DNA of 64,000 nucleotides. It comes from Pseudomonas sp. IPO3778 (lineage in GTDB: Bacteria > Pseudomonadota > Gammaproteobacteria > Pseudomonadales > Pseudomonadaceae). The stretch is from NCBI RefSeq assembly GCF_013386825.1, contig NZ_JACARC010000044.1:35000-98999 (forward strand), given 5' to 3'. The notes beneath the pieces were generated by a model. That model did not search any database. It worked only from the letters and a program-made list of their open reading frames with translations, and had not been told where the DNA came from. Every line of letters begins with the position of its first letter. The first letter of the stretch is position 1. Positions 31,182 through 39,915 of this stretch are shown here, one piece after another. The position numbers and the translations under genes were made by a program.

Positions 31182-31820
31182 ATGAACGCCGCAAAACGCC
31201 TGGAAATTTTCCGCCGGCTTCACGAAGACAACCCGGAACCGAAAACCGAACTGGCCTATTCCTCGCCGTTCGAGTTGCTGATCGCGGTGATTCTCTCGGC
31301 CCAGTCCACAGACGTCGGCGTCAACAAGGCCACGGCCAAGTTGTATCCGGTGGCCAATACGCCGGCGGCGATCTACGCCCTGGGAGTTGAGGGGTTGTCC
31401 GAGTACATCAAGACCATCGGGCTTTACAACAGCAAGGCGAAGAACGTCATCGAAACCTGCCGACTGCTGGTGGAGTTGCACGGCAGCGAAGTGCCGCAAA
31501 CACGGGAAGCCCTCGAAGCCCTGCCCGGGGTCGGTCGCAAGACCGCCAACGTGGTGCTCAATACCGCATTTCGCCAATTGACCATGGCGGTGGACACGCA
31601 CATCTTTCGGGTCAGCAACCGCACCGGCATCGCCCGCGGAAAAAATGTGGTGGAGGTGGAAAAACAACTGATGAAGTTTGTGCCCAAGCCCTATTTGCTG
31701 GATTCACACCACTGGCTGATCCTTCATGGACGCTACGTGTGCCAGGCCCGCAAGCCACGCTGTGGCAGTTGCCGCATCGAAGACCTGTGCGAATACAAGG
31801 AAAAGACTTCCGACGATTGA
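31182..31820 (+). CDS. nth: Endonuclease III (DNA glycosylase/AP lyase)
   Basis: 212 residues. The helix-hairpin-helix LPGVGRKTANVVLN contains the catalytic lysine, and VDTHIFRVSNR supplies the catalytic aspartate. The C-terminal CQARKPRCGSCRIEDLC is the C-x6-C-x2-C-x5-C 4Fe-4S site. The enzyme removes oxidised pyrimidines. The rnf-nth order is widely conserved in gamma-proteobacteria. Confidence 0.97.
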   Translation: MNAAKRLEIFRRLHEDNPEPKTELAYSSPFELLIAVILSAQSTDVGVNKATAKLYPVANTPAAIYALGVEGLSEYIKTIGLYNSKAKNVIETCRLLVELHGSEVPQTREALEALPGVGRKTANVVLNTAFRQLTMAVDTHIFRVSNRTGIARGKNVVEVEKQLMKFVPKPYLLDSHHWLILHGRYVCQARKPRCGSCRIEDLCEYKEKTSDD

Positions 31821-31927
31821 GCCATCATTGCTTTTCTCGATGAGTCGATTGAAAAAATCTTTTTTACCGGGCCCGAGATTATCGTTATAAGGAGCGCCAA
31901 CGGCAGTCTTAGCCTGGAGTTAACCTT

Positions 31928-32113
31928 ATGAGCACTGGCAAAGAACAACTGGATGTAGAAGACGACGTTGTTGGCGGTGAATCCGACGATGAGGCAGCGG
32001 AAGCACCGGTAGAGGTGGCCAAGACCAATTTGAGCAAACGCCGCACCATCGACAACCTTCTGGAAGAGCGGCGCTTGCAAAAACAGTTGGCCGATTACGA
32101 CTTCGACCTCTAA
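31928..32113 (+). CDS. Small PA3496-like protein
   Basis: 61 residues, very acidic in the first half (DVEDDVVGGESDDEAAEAPV) and basic near the end (RRTIDNLLEERRLQKQLADY). The position after nth fits the PA3496 family, listed in databases as a putative envelope integrity protein. There is no signal peptide or membrane segment, so the role is open. A plausible ribosome site is GGAG upstream. A terminator follows. Confidence 0.75.
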   Translation: MSTGKEQLDVEDDVVGGESDDEAAEAPVEVAKTNLSKRRTIDNLLEERRLQKQLADYDFDL

Positions 32114-32131
32114 TCGACCCAACGACAAACA

Positions 32132-32157
32132 GAAGCCTCCCTGACGGAGGCTTTTTT
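32132..32157 (+). terminator. Intrinsic terminator after the PA3496-like gene
   Basis: AAGCCTCC CTGA CGGAGGCTTTTTT. It probably also serves the convergent response regulator gene only weakly, since the T run is on the plus strand. Confidence 0.8.
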
Positions 32158-32183
32158 CTGACTGCATGCCAGCCTGTGGCTGG

Positions 32184-32816
32184 CTACACCAACCCGTTGC
32201 GCTGGGCCAGTTCGATCAAGTCCACCAGGGAGCGCGCGTTGAGTTTGAGCAGCAAGCGGGTCTTGTAGGTACTCACGGTTTTGTTGCTCAGGAACATACC
32301 ATCAGCGATCTCCTTGTTGGTCTTGCCGCGGGCCAGTTGCTGCAACACCATCATCTCCCGGCCGGACAGGCGCTCGACCATGTCGGCTTCGCTGGCATTG
32401 CCCATTGTGGAACGCACTGAATTGAGCGCCTGGTTGGGGAAGTAGCTGTACCCGCACAGCACCGCCTTGACGGCGCTCAACAGCTCGGTGAGGTCCTGCT
32501 GCTTGCATACGTAGCCGGCGGCACCCGCCTGCATGCACCGCATCGAAAAATGCCCAGGGGCCTGGGACGTCAGCACCAGCACCTTGAAGGGATGGGCCTG
32601 TTTGGTAGACGACAGTCGGCATATAACTTCCAGGCCATCGAGTTTGGGGATTCCAATATCCAGTATGACAATGTCCGGCATATGCTCCCGTGCAAGTTGC
32701 AAGGCATCGACACCGTTATCAGTCTCGGCAACGACCTCATAACTATGACGTTCCATTAGCATACGCACAGCAAGGCGAATGACGGGATGATCATCCACGA
32801 TCAGCACTTTATTCAT
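32184..32816 (-). CDS. NarL/FixJ response regulator (BvgA/EvgA-like)
   Basis: 210 residues from the ATG at 32816. The receiver has VDDHPVIRLAV, phospho-Asp in IVILDIGIPKLDG and the Lys region AGAAGYVCKQQD. The output domain is a LuxR helix-turn-helix (LSGREMMVLQQLARGKTNKEIA, shown here only in part by its core LARGKTNKEIA). It resembles BvgA/EvgA-type regulators that partner with large hybrid kinases. No kinase is present in the window. The 600 bases upstream are empty. Confidence 0.85.
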   Translation of the reverse strand: MNKVLIVDDHPVIRLAVRMLMERHSYEVVAETDNGVDALQLAREHMPDIVILDIGIPKLDGLEVICRLSSTKQAHPFKVLVLTSQAPGHFSMRCMQAGAAGYVCKQQDLTELLSAVKAVLCGYSYFPNQALNSVRSTMGNASEADMVERLSGREMMVLQQLARGKTNKEIADGMFLSNKTVSTYKTRLLLKLNARSLVDLIELAQRNGLV

Positions 32817-33421
32817 GGGTAAGTCCAATTTCGCTGTTCGAATTATTAAGAGCAAACACAATAGCCTAGTCGTTTCCCGCTTGGCATAGCGTTCCCCCCC
32901 AAGCAACAGCAAGCAGAGACGCAACCCACAAAGACATCGGATTTAACCTACAAAAAAACGCCATCCAGGAGGTATCCAGCTTTATTGAGGCTTTCAGAAC
33001 TTTCCGAGCGCAAACATATTTTGAGTGAATTATCCTAGGATTACAGGGGGCAGCGTAAACGCGCCGCACACAAGTTTCAGGAAATGCCCCTTGTGTCCCA
33101 TCGAAAAGCCGGTGAGACCGAGCTGAAATCCACTTTCTAAAAGTTCCATTCGACATGCTTAACTTCGCTCCATAAATCCTACCGCCATGTCAGCACCTGA
33201 CATATTCGCCGTACACTTATGTGTGAAATTTCTGTAGTACATAGTTCCTGAGCAAAAGAAAAAAGTCGCTTTCAACATTGCATCACTCATCAACAAAAAT
33301 TAATAAACATTGCCACCGTAAAAACATAAACATCGCTGCCAGATCCTGAAGCACGCAGAGTTTTTAAGTTAAAGAATAAACATCCCGAGACGCCGAACGA
33401 CCGTCGTTGTATTTTCAACCC
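32817..33421. other. AT-rich gene-free stretch upstream of the response regulator
   Basis: About 600 bases without a convincing gene. It holds a perfect inverted repeat TGTCAG-CAC-CTGACA at 33188-33202. At 32866-32937 (minus) a 23-codon frame reads like a lone signal peptide (MSLWVASLLAVAWGGTLCQA). The latter could be the start of a lost sensor kinase gene, but this is speculative. Confidence 0.4.
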
Positions 33422-33453
33422 AAAAAAAATGGCCCCTTAAAGGGGCCATTTTT
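33422..33453 (-). terminator. Intrinsic terminator of argG
   Basis: Minus strand AAATGGCCCCTTTAAGGGGCCATTTTTTTT, 12-bp stem and long T run, 19 nt past the argG stop codon. Confidence 0.88.
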
Positions 33454-33471
33454 CATTACAACTTAAAACAC

Positions 33472-34689
<1,218 letters not shown>

Positions 34690-34818
34690 GCCATCACTCC
34701 ACGGGGTTGTACGGAAAGGCGTCGATTCTACCGACCAAAACCGTGAATTTACAGAGGCGCGACAGCAAATGAAGATAAAGCGACAGATTATGTCGAGCGG
34801 GCGACGAAACGCCGCACC

Positions 34819-35724
34819 TTATGAGGTGGCGGCGGCGTTGCCGGGGGCTTTGGCCTGGGGCGCCGGTTTCTCGGGGGCGGCTACCCGTTCGAGTTGAATA
34901 TTCACCCGACGGTTTTTCGCCCGGTTGGCCGGGTTGGTGTTCGGCGCCAACGGGTAGCTTTCACCATAAAAACGCAGGGTGATCTCGGATTCCTGGATGC
35001 CATTGGCCTTGAAGTAGTCCATCACCGCCAGTGCGCGACGCCGGGAAACATCCCGGTTGGTCAGGCGATTGCCGCTGTTGTCGGAGTGGCCGCTCAACTC
35101 GATGTGGTTAACCGTGGGGTCGGCTTTCATGAACTCGATAATCACCGACAGTTTCTTCTTGGCCGCCGCGTCCAGTTCGATCCCTCCGCCCGGGAAGCCC
35201 ACTTCAGTCTGTTTGACCTGCTCGTAGTTCATCGGCAGCAGCTTGGTGGTGCACAACTGATAGTCGTTGTAGGCCTGGCTGAACTTCACCGGCAGCAGGC
35301 GAATCTCGGAGTACCCGCCTTCGCGCCCATAGTGCCGCACCGTCGGGCTGCGACCTTCGAGCAAGCCGGTGAACAAGCGCCCGGCCTGGGCCTGGGAGCT
35401 GTTAAACAGCACGTCGCCGCTGCCGACGCGCACCGCCCCCAGGTTGATATCACCACGCCCCGGCTGCCAGGGCGCGGCGGCCGCCAGCAAGGTGGCGGAA
35501 CCGGCGCCCAACGAGCCGTTAAACGCTTTGAGACGAAATGTCGCCTGCTCGCCGGCCCGGCGCACGAACTCGCCCGAGCCGAAATCGGTGATCGGCTGGC
35601 TCAAGCGGCACTCGAATTTGTCGCCCTCCACTTTCCACTCAATATTCTCCAGACGTGTCTGGAACGTGAGGGCCATCGCGGGCAGGCTGGCGAACACACT
35701 GAGCAGGGCTAGATAATGCTGGCG
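34819..35724 (-). CDS. motY: Flagellar motor protein MotY (OmpA-like)
   Basis: 301 residues from the GTG at 35724, chosen because GGAG stands 6 nt ahead; a GTG at 35739 lacks this. A signal peptide (HYLALLSVFASLPAMA) leads to an N-terminal MotY domain. A C-terminal OmpA/peptidoglycan-binding domain follows (IELSGHSDNSGNRLTNRDVS, LSRRRA-like RRRALAVMDYF). MotY forms the T-ring and stabilises stators in Pseudomonas and Vibrio flagella. The protein ends in a Pro-Ala-rich tail. It is divergent from pyrC. Confidence 0.92.
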   Translation of the reverse strand, partial: RQHYLALLSVFASLPAMALTFQTRLENIEWKVEGDKFECRLSQPITDFGSGEFVRRAGEQATFRLKAFNGSLGAGSATLLAAAAPWQPGRGDINLGAVRVGSGDVLFNSSQAQAGRLFTGLLEGRSPTVRHYGREGGYSEIRLLPVKFSQAYNDYQLCTTKLLPMNYEQVKQTEVGFPGGGIELDAAAKKKLSVIIEFMKADPTVNHIELSGHSDNSGNRLTNRDVSRRRALAVMDYFKANGIQESEITLRFYGESYPLAPNTNPANRAKNRRVNIQLERVAAPEKPAPQAKAPGNAAATS

Positions 35725-35883
35725 CACGGGAGGCTCCACTGGTTTCTACAACACATCAAGGCGTCATACATCGTTAAGGCATACCCAGGGATATCGGTCG
35801 CATCCTGCAAAACTTGATAGCGAGTGCCTGCAAGAGTCTTTTCCGGTAGCATTCCCACCAGATTGACCCGCCTGGAATCCCCA

Positions 35884-36930
35884 ATGTCCGACCGCCTGAC
35901 CCTGCTGCGTCCCGACGACTGGCATATTCATCTTCGCGATGGTGCTGCGTTGCCCCAAACCGTGGCCGATGTAGCGCGCACGTTTGGCCGCGCCATCATC
36001 ATGCCTAACCTGGTACCTCCGGTGCGTAACGCCGCGGAAGCCGACGCCTATCGCCAGCGCATTCTCGCTGCACGACCGGCCGGCAGCCGCTTCGAACCGC
36101 TGATGGTGCTATACCTGACCGACCGCACCCAGCCCGAAGAAATTCGCCAGGCCAAAGCCAGCGGTTTCGTCTACGCCGCCAAGCTGTACCCGGCCGGCGC
36201 GACCACCAACTCCGATTCCGGCGTGACCAGTATCGACAAGATCCTGCCGGCCATCGAAGCCATGGCCGAAGTGGGCATGCCGTTGCTGATCCACGGCGAG
36301 GTTACCCGTGGCGATGTCGATGTGTTCGATCGTGAAAAGGTCTTCATCGACGAGCATATGCGCCGCGTGGTCGAGCTGTTCCCGACCCTCAAGGTGGTGT
36401 TCGAACACATCACCACGGCCGATGCCGTGCAGTTCGTCACGGAGGCTTCGGCCAACGTCGGCGCGACCATCACCGCGCATCACCTCTTGTACAACCGCAA
36501 CCACATGCTGGTGGGCGGGATTCGGCCGCACTTCTATTGCCTGCCGATTCTCAAGCGCAACACTCACCAGGTGGCGCTGCTCGACGCCGCCACCAGTGGC
36601 AGCGAGAAGTTTTTCCTCGGCACTGACTCTGCACCCCACGCCCAACACGCCAAGGAAGCCGCGTGCGGTTGTGCCGGTTGCTACACCGCGTATGCGGCGA
36701 TCGAGTTGTATGCCGAAGCGTTCGAACAACGCAACGCCTTGGACAAGCTTGAAGGTTTCGCCAGCCTCAACGGCCCGCGCTTCTACGGCCTGCCGGCGAA
36801 TACCGACCGCATTACCCTGGTCCGTGAAGACTGGACCGCCCCCACCAGTCTGCCGTTTGGCGAGCTGACCGTTATCCCGCTGCGCGCCGGTGAAACACTG
36901 CGCTGGCGCCTGCTGGAGGAACACCCGTGA
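35884..36930 (+). CDS. pyrC: Dihydroorotase
   Basis: 348 residues from the ATG at 35884; an upstream in-frame start at 35824 would make an unusual extension. Metal-binding HIHLRDG is near the N-terminus, the carboxylated lysine in YAAKLYPAGATTNS and the histidines in LIHGEVTR and FEHITTADAV. It cyclises carbamoyl aspartate in pyrimidine synthesis. It overlaps rnt by 4 nt (GTGA), so the two are co-translated. Confidence 0.96.
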   Translation: MSDRLTLLRPDDWHIHLRDGAALPQTVADVARTFGRAIIMPNLVPPVRNAAEADAYRQRILAARPAGSRFEPLMVLYLTDRTQPEEIRQAKASGFVYAAKLYPAGATTNSDSGVTSIDKILPAIEAMAEVGMPLLIHGEVTRGDVDVFDREKVFIDEHMRRVVELFPTLKVVFEHITTADAVQFVTEASANVGATITAHHLLYNRNHMLVGGIRPHFYCLPILKRNTHQVALLDAATSGSEKFFLGTDSAPHAQHAKEAACGCAGCYTAYAAIELYAEAFEQRNALDKLEGFASLNGPRFYGLPANTDRITLVREDWTAPTSLPFGELTVIPLRAGETLRWRLLEEHP

Positions 36931-37604
36931 GTGAAGACCATTACGACGACGACCAGGAACACGGCGGCGGTGGCGGCGGTTCCCGTCACCCGATGGCCGA
37001 GCGTTTCCGTGGCTACCTGCCGGTTGTCATCGACGTAGAAACCGGCGGATTCAATTGCGCCACCGACGCATTGCTGGAAATCGCCGCCACGACCATCGGC
37101 ATGGATGAGCAGGGTTTCGTGTTCCCGGAACACACCCACTTCTTCCGCGTCGAGCCGTTCGAAGGCGCCAACATCGAAGCGGCCGCCCTGGAGTTCACCG
37201 GGATCAAGCTCGATCACCCGCTGCGTATGGCGGTCAGTGAAGAAGCGGCGCTGACCGACATCTTCCGTGGCGTGCGCAAGGCGTTGAAGGCCAATGGCTG
37301 CAAACGCGCGATCCTGGTAGGTCACAACAGCAGCTTCGACCTGGGCTTCCTCAACGCAGCCGTCACGCGCCTGGACATGAAACGTAACCCGTTTCACCCG
37401 TTCTCGAGCTTCGACACGGCGACCCTGGCCGGCTTGGCCTATGGCCAGACCGTGCTGGCGAAGGCCTGCCAGGCTGCCGGCATCGACTTCGACGGTCGTG
37501 AGGCCCACTCGGCCCGCTACGACACCGAGAAGACGGCCGAGCTGTTCTGCGGCATCGTCAACCGTTGGAAACAGATGGGCGGCTGGGAAGACTTCGGCGA
37601 CTGA
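36927..37604 (+). CDS. rnt: Ribonuclease T
   Basis: 225 residues. The four exonuclease acids of the DEDDh class are visible: Asp and Glu in VVIDVETGGF, Asp in HNSSFDLGFLN, and His/Asp in AHSARYDTEKTAELF. RNase T trims the 3' ends of tRNA and other stable RNAs. A GTG start overlaps pyrC. A shared terminator separates it from the convergent peroxiredoxin gene. Confidence 0.96.
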   Translation: MSEDHYDDDQEHGGGGGGSRHPMAERFRGYLPVVIDVETGGFNCATDALLEIAATTIGMDEQGFVFPEHTHFFRVEPFEGANIEAAALEFTGIKLDHPLRMAVSEEAALTDIFRGVRKALKANGCKRAILVGHNSSFDLGFLNAAVTRLDMKRNPFHPFSSFDTATLAGLAYGQTVLAKACQAAGIDFDGREAHSARYDTEKTAELFCGIVNRWKQMGGWEDFGD

Positions 37605-37621
37605 AGTTAAACCCCGCGCAT

Positions 37622-37653
37622 AAAAAAACCGGCCCTCTCAGGCCGGTTTTTTT
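37622..37653. terminator. Bidirectional terminator between rnt and the peroxiredoxin gene
   Basis: AAAAAAACCGGCC...GGCCGGTTTTTTT: stem with A run before and T run after, so it can stop transcription from both convergent genes. Confidence 0.9.
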
Positions 37654-37669
37654 GTGCCGCGAATCTGGC

Positions 37670-38272
37670 TTACAGCTTGCCAGCGTTCTCGGTCAGGTAA
37701 GCCGCAACGCCTTCTGGCGAAGCGTTCATGCCTTTGTCGCCTTTTTTCCAGTTGGCAGGGCAGACTTCGCCGTGCTCTTCGTGGAATTGCAGCGCGTCGA
37801 CCAGGCGGATCAGCTCTTCCATGTTACGGCCCAGCGGCAGGTCGTTGATGATCTGCGAGCGCACAACGCCCTTGTCGTCGATCAGGAACGCGCCACGGAA
37901 TGCCACGCCGCCTTCGGACTCAACATCGTAGGCCTTGGCGATGTCGTGCTTCATGTCGGCAGCCATGGTGTATTTGACTTTGCCGATGCCGCCATCATTG
38001 ATGGCGGTGTTGCGCCAGGCGTTGTGGGTGAAATGGGAGTCGATGGAAACGGCTACCACTTCAACGTTACGTGCCTTGAAGTCGTCCATGCGGTGATCCA
38101 GAGCGATCAGCTCCGAAGGGCAGACGAAGGTGAAGTCCAGCGGGTAGAAGAACACCAGGCCGTATTTGCCTTTGATGGCTTCAGACAGTTTGAAGCTGTC
38201 TACGATTTCGCCATTGCCGAGGACGGCAGGTACGTCGAAATCCGGGGCTTGTTTGCCGACGAGTACGCTCAT
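37670..38272 (-). CDS. Typical 2-Cys peroxiredoxin (AhpC/Tsa family)
   Basis: 200 residues. Peroxidatic Cys51 lies in FYPLDFTFVCPSEL and the resolving cysteine in HGEVCPANWKKG near the C-terminus. The enzyme reduces hydrogen peroxide and organic hydroperoxides using a thioredoxin or AhpF-type partner. Synteny places it as the PA3529 homologue next to bfd, a local oxidative stress and iron cluster. No OxyR site was identified by eye. Confidence 0.95.
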   Translation of the reverse strand: MSVLVGKQAPDFDVPAVLGNGEIVDSFKLSEAIKGKYGLVFFYPLDFTFVCPSELIALDHRMDDFKARNVEVVAVSIDSHFTHNAWRNTAINDGGIGKVKYTMAADMKHDIAKAYDVESEGGVAFRGAFLIDDKGVVRSQIINDLPLGRNMEELIRLVDALQFHEEHGEVCPANWKKGDKGMNASPEGVAAYLTENAGKL

Positions 38273-38444
38273 TGGGTATCTCCTGATGGTGATGACTGAA
38301 GTAAAAGGATCCGCCCCAGTGTGCCGCAGCTAAACGACAGGCCTGTGACGCGATCACGCTTCGTGAAGACCGACCATCATACCGGAAAAAAACCGTTCGT
38401 CAGTGAGCCCGCGCGTAAACACCAAAGGCTTGTGAAACTACTTT

Positions 38445-38463
38445 GACAATCATTCTCGTTAAC
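38445..38463. promoter_or_regulatory. Fur box overlapping the bfd promoter
   Basis: GACAATCATTCTCGTTAAC matches the 19-bp Fur consensus at 14 positions when read on the minus strand. It overlaps a -35 TTGACA (38443-38448); a -10 TTAAGAT is 16 nt further. This predicts iron repression of bfd. Confidence 0.7.
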
Positions 38464-38510
38464 ATTAAGATCCGTCGCACTTAAGCCTTAAACCGCGATG
38501 GTTCTCCCTT

Positions 38511-38729
38511 ATGTATGTCTGCCTCTGCACTGGCGTCACCGACGGACAAATCCGCGAAGCAATCTATGAAGGTTGCTGCAGCTACAAGGAAGTACGTGAA
38601 ACCACCGGCGTTGCCAGCCAATGCGGCAAATGTGCCTGCCTGGCCAAGCAAGTGGTACGGGAAACCCTGACGCAGCTGCAAACTGCCCAGGCTGCGATCC
38701 CCTACTCAGCAGAATTTACACACGCTTAA
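38511..38729 (+). CDS. bfd: Bacterioferritin-associated ferredoxin
   Basis: 72 residues with the 2Fe-2S ligands Cys4-x-Cys6 (VCLCTGVTD) and Cys38-x2-Cys41 (QCGKCACLAK), the rare Bfd arrangement. Bfd docks on bacterioferritin at the haem and delivers electrons to release stored iron. The Fur box upstream fits induction under iron starvation. It is followed by its own terminator and then by a bacterioferritin gene. Confidence 0.95.
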   Translation: MYVCLCTGVTDGQIREAIYEGCCSYKEVRETTGVASQCGKCACLAKQVVRETLTQLQTAQAAIPYSAEFTHA

Positions 38730-38744
38730 TAAGCGTGTTTTAAA

Positions 38745-38771
38745 GAACCGGACTTAGTGTCCGGTTTTTTT
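38745..38771 (+). terminator. Intrinsic terminator of bfd
   Basis: AACCGGACTTAGTGTCCGGTTTTTTT, 16 nt after the stop codon. Confidence 0.85.
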
Positions 38772-38929
38772 ATGCCTGCAATTCAAATAGTTAGCGCCAA
38801 GACGCGGAACACAAACATTCTTATTCCGATTAATTTTCATTTATTATTCAATAACTTAGGTTTGACAGCAGTCAATGCGCCGCTCAAACTCCGCCCTATA
38901 TACAGCGAATACAGGGCAGGACCCCCATC

Positions 38930-39400
38930 ATGAAAGGCGACATTACAGTCATCCAGCAACTCAACAAAATCCTTGCCAATGAACTGGTCGCGATCAATCA
39001 GTACTTCCTGCATGCCCGCATGTATGACGATTGGGGCCTGGAAAAGCTCGGCAAGCGTGAATACAAAGAATCCATCAAGGCCATGAAGGACGCTGACGCG
39101 CTGATCAAGCGCATCCTGTTCCTGGAAGGCCTGCCGAACGTGCAGGACCTGGGCAAGCTGAACATCGGCGAGCACACCCAGGAAATGATCAACTGCGACC
39201 TGAACTTCGAGCGCAAGAGCCACACCGACCTGAAGGCCGCCATTGCGCACTGCGAGACCAAGGGCGACTTCGGCAGCCGCGAGCTGCTGGAAGACATCCT
39301 TGAAGATCAGGAAGAGCACATCGACTGGCTGGAAACTCAAATCGGCCTGATCGACAAAGTGACTATCGAGAATTACCTGCAATCGCAGATGGGTGAATAA
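38930..39400 (+). CDS. bfr: Bacterioferritin, haem-ligand subunit lacking part of the ferroxidase centre
   Basis: 156 residues, full-length ferritin-like four-helix fold (NELVAINQYFLHARMYDDWG, ILFLEGLPNVQDLGKLNIGE). The haem-ligand Met52 is kept. Aligned to E. coli Bfr, ferroxidase ligands Glu18, Glu94 and His130 remain, but Glu51 is Ala, His54 is Asp and Glu127 is Gln. So the di-iron site should be impaired. Bacteria with two-subunit bacterioferritins (Neisseria, Magnetospirillum, reported also for P. putida) divide haem binding and ferroxidase between partners. This looks like the haem subunit. The partner is not in the window. Confidence 0.9.
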   Translation: MKGDITVIQQLNKILANELVAINQYFLHARMYDDWGLEKLGKREYKESIKAMKDADALIKRILFLEGLPNVQDLGKLNIGEHTQEMINCDLNFERKSHTDLKAAIAHCETKGDFGSRELLEDILEDQEEHIDWLETQIGLIDKVTIENYLQSQMGE

Positions 39401-39420
39401 CCCTCAATTCCCGGCCACTA

Positions 39421-39457
39421 AAAAGCCCCGCTCTCTGTCGAGAAGCGGGGCTTTTTA
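39421..39457. terminator. Bidirectional terminator between bfr and grxD
   Basis: AAAAAGCCCCGCT...AGCGGGGCTTTTT stem with A and T runs on the two sides. Confidence 0.88.
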
Positions 39458-39477
39458 TTGCCGCAGCCTAAAACAAA

Positions 39478-39816
39478 TCAGGCTTCGGTCTTCGCAGCGG
39501 CTTTTTCTGCTGCGTCTTTGATCAGTGCCTGCAACGAACCATCAGCCGCCATTTCGGTGATGATGTCGCTGCCGCCGACCAGCTCACCGGCTACCCACAG
39601 CTGCGGGAAGGTAGGCCAGTTGGCGTACTTCGGCAGGTTGGCGCGGATTTCCGGGTTCTGCAGGATATCCACGTAGGCGAACTTCTCGCCACATTGCATG
39701 ATTGCCTGGGAAGCCTTTGCGGAGAAGCCACACTGAGGCGCGTTAGGTGCGCCCTTCATGTAAAGCAGAATAGTGTTGTTGGCAATCTGCTCTTTGATCG
39801 TTTCGATGATATCCAT
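39478..39816 (-). CDS. grxD: Monothiol glutaredoxin (Grx4/GrxD)
   Basis: 112 residues. The CGFS active site (QCGFSAKASQAIM) and WPTFPQLWVAGELVGGSDII are diagnostic. GrxD binds and transfers 2Fe-2S clusters, with BolA as partner. Its place beside bfd/bfr is conserved (PA3533), consistent with a local iron metabolism group. Confidence 0.96.
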   Translation of the reverse strand: MDIIETIKEQIANNTILLYMKGAPNAPQCGFSAKASQAIMQCGEKFAYVDILQNPEIRANLPKYANWPTFPQLWVAGELVGGSDIITEMAADGSLQALIKDAAEKAAAKTEA

Positions 39817-39915
39817 GGAACACCTCGGCTGGAACTTTCCGACTCATGGGTCGGCACGGTGGCGCATTGTAACGCAAACCCTAGCGTGACGCTCGGACTC
39901 CCCGACAGACAATCC

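Noticed and set aside
32866..33156. 96-codon minus-strand frame upstream of the response regulator
   Set aside because: Only its last 23 codons look like a signal peptide; the rest has unnatural composition and no ribosome site.
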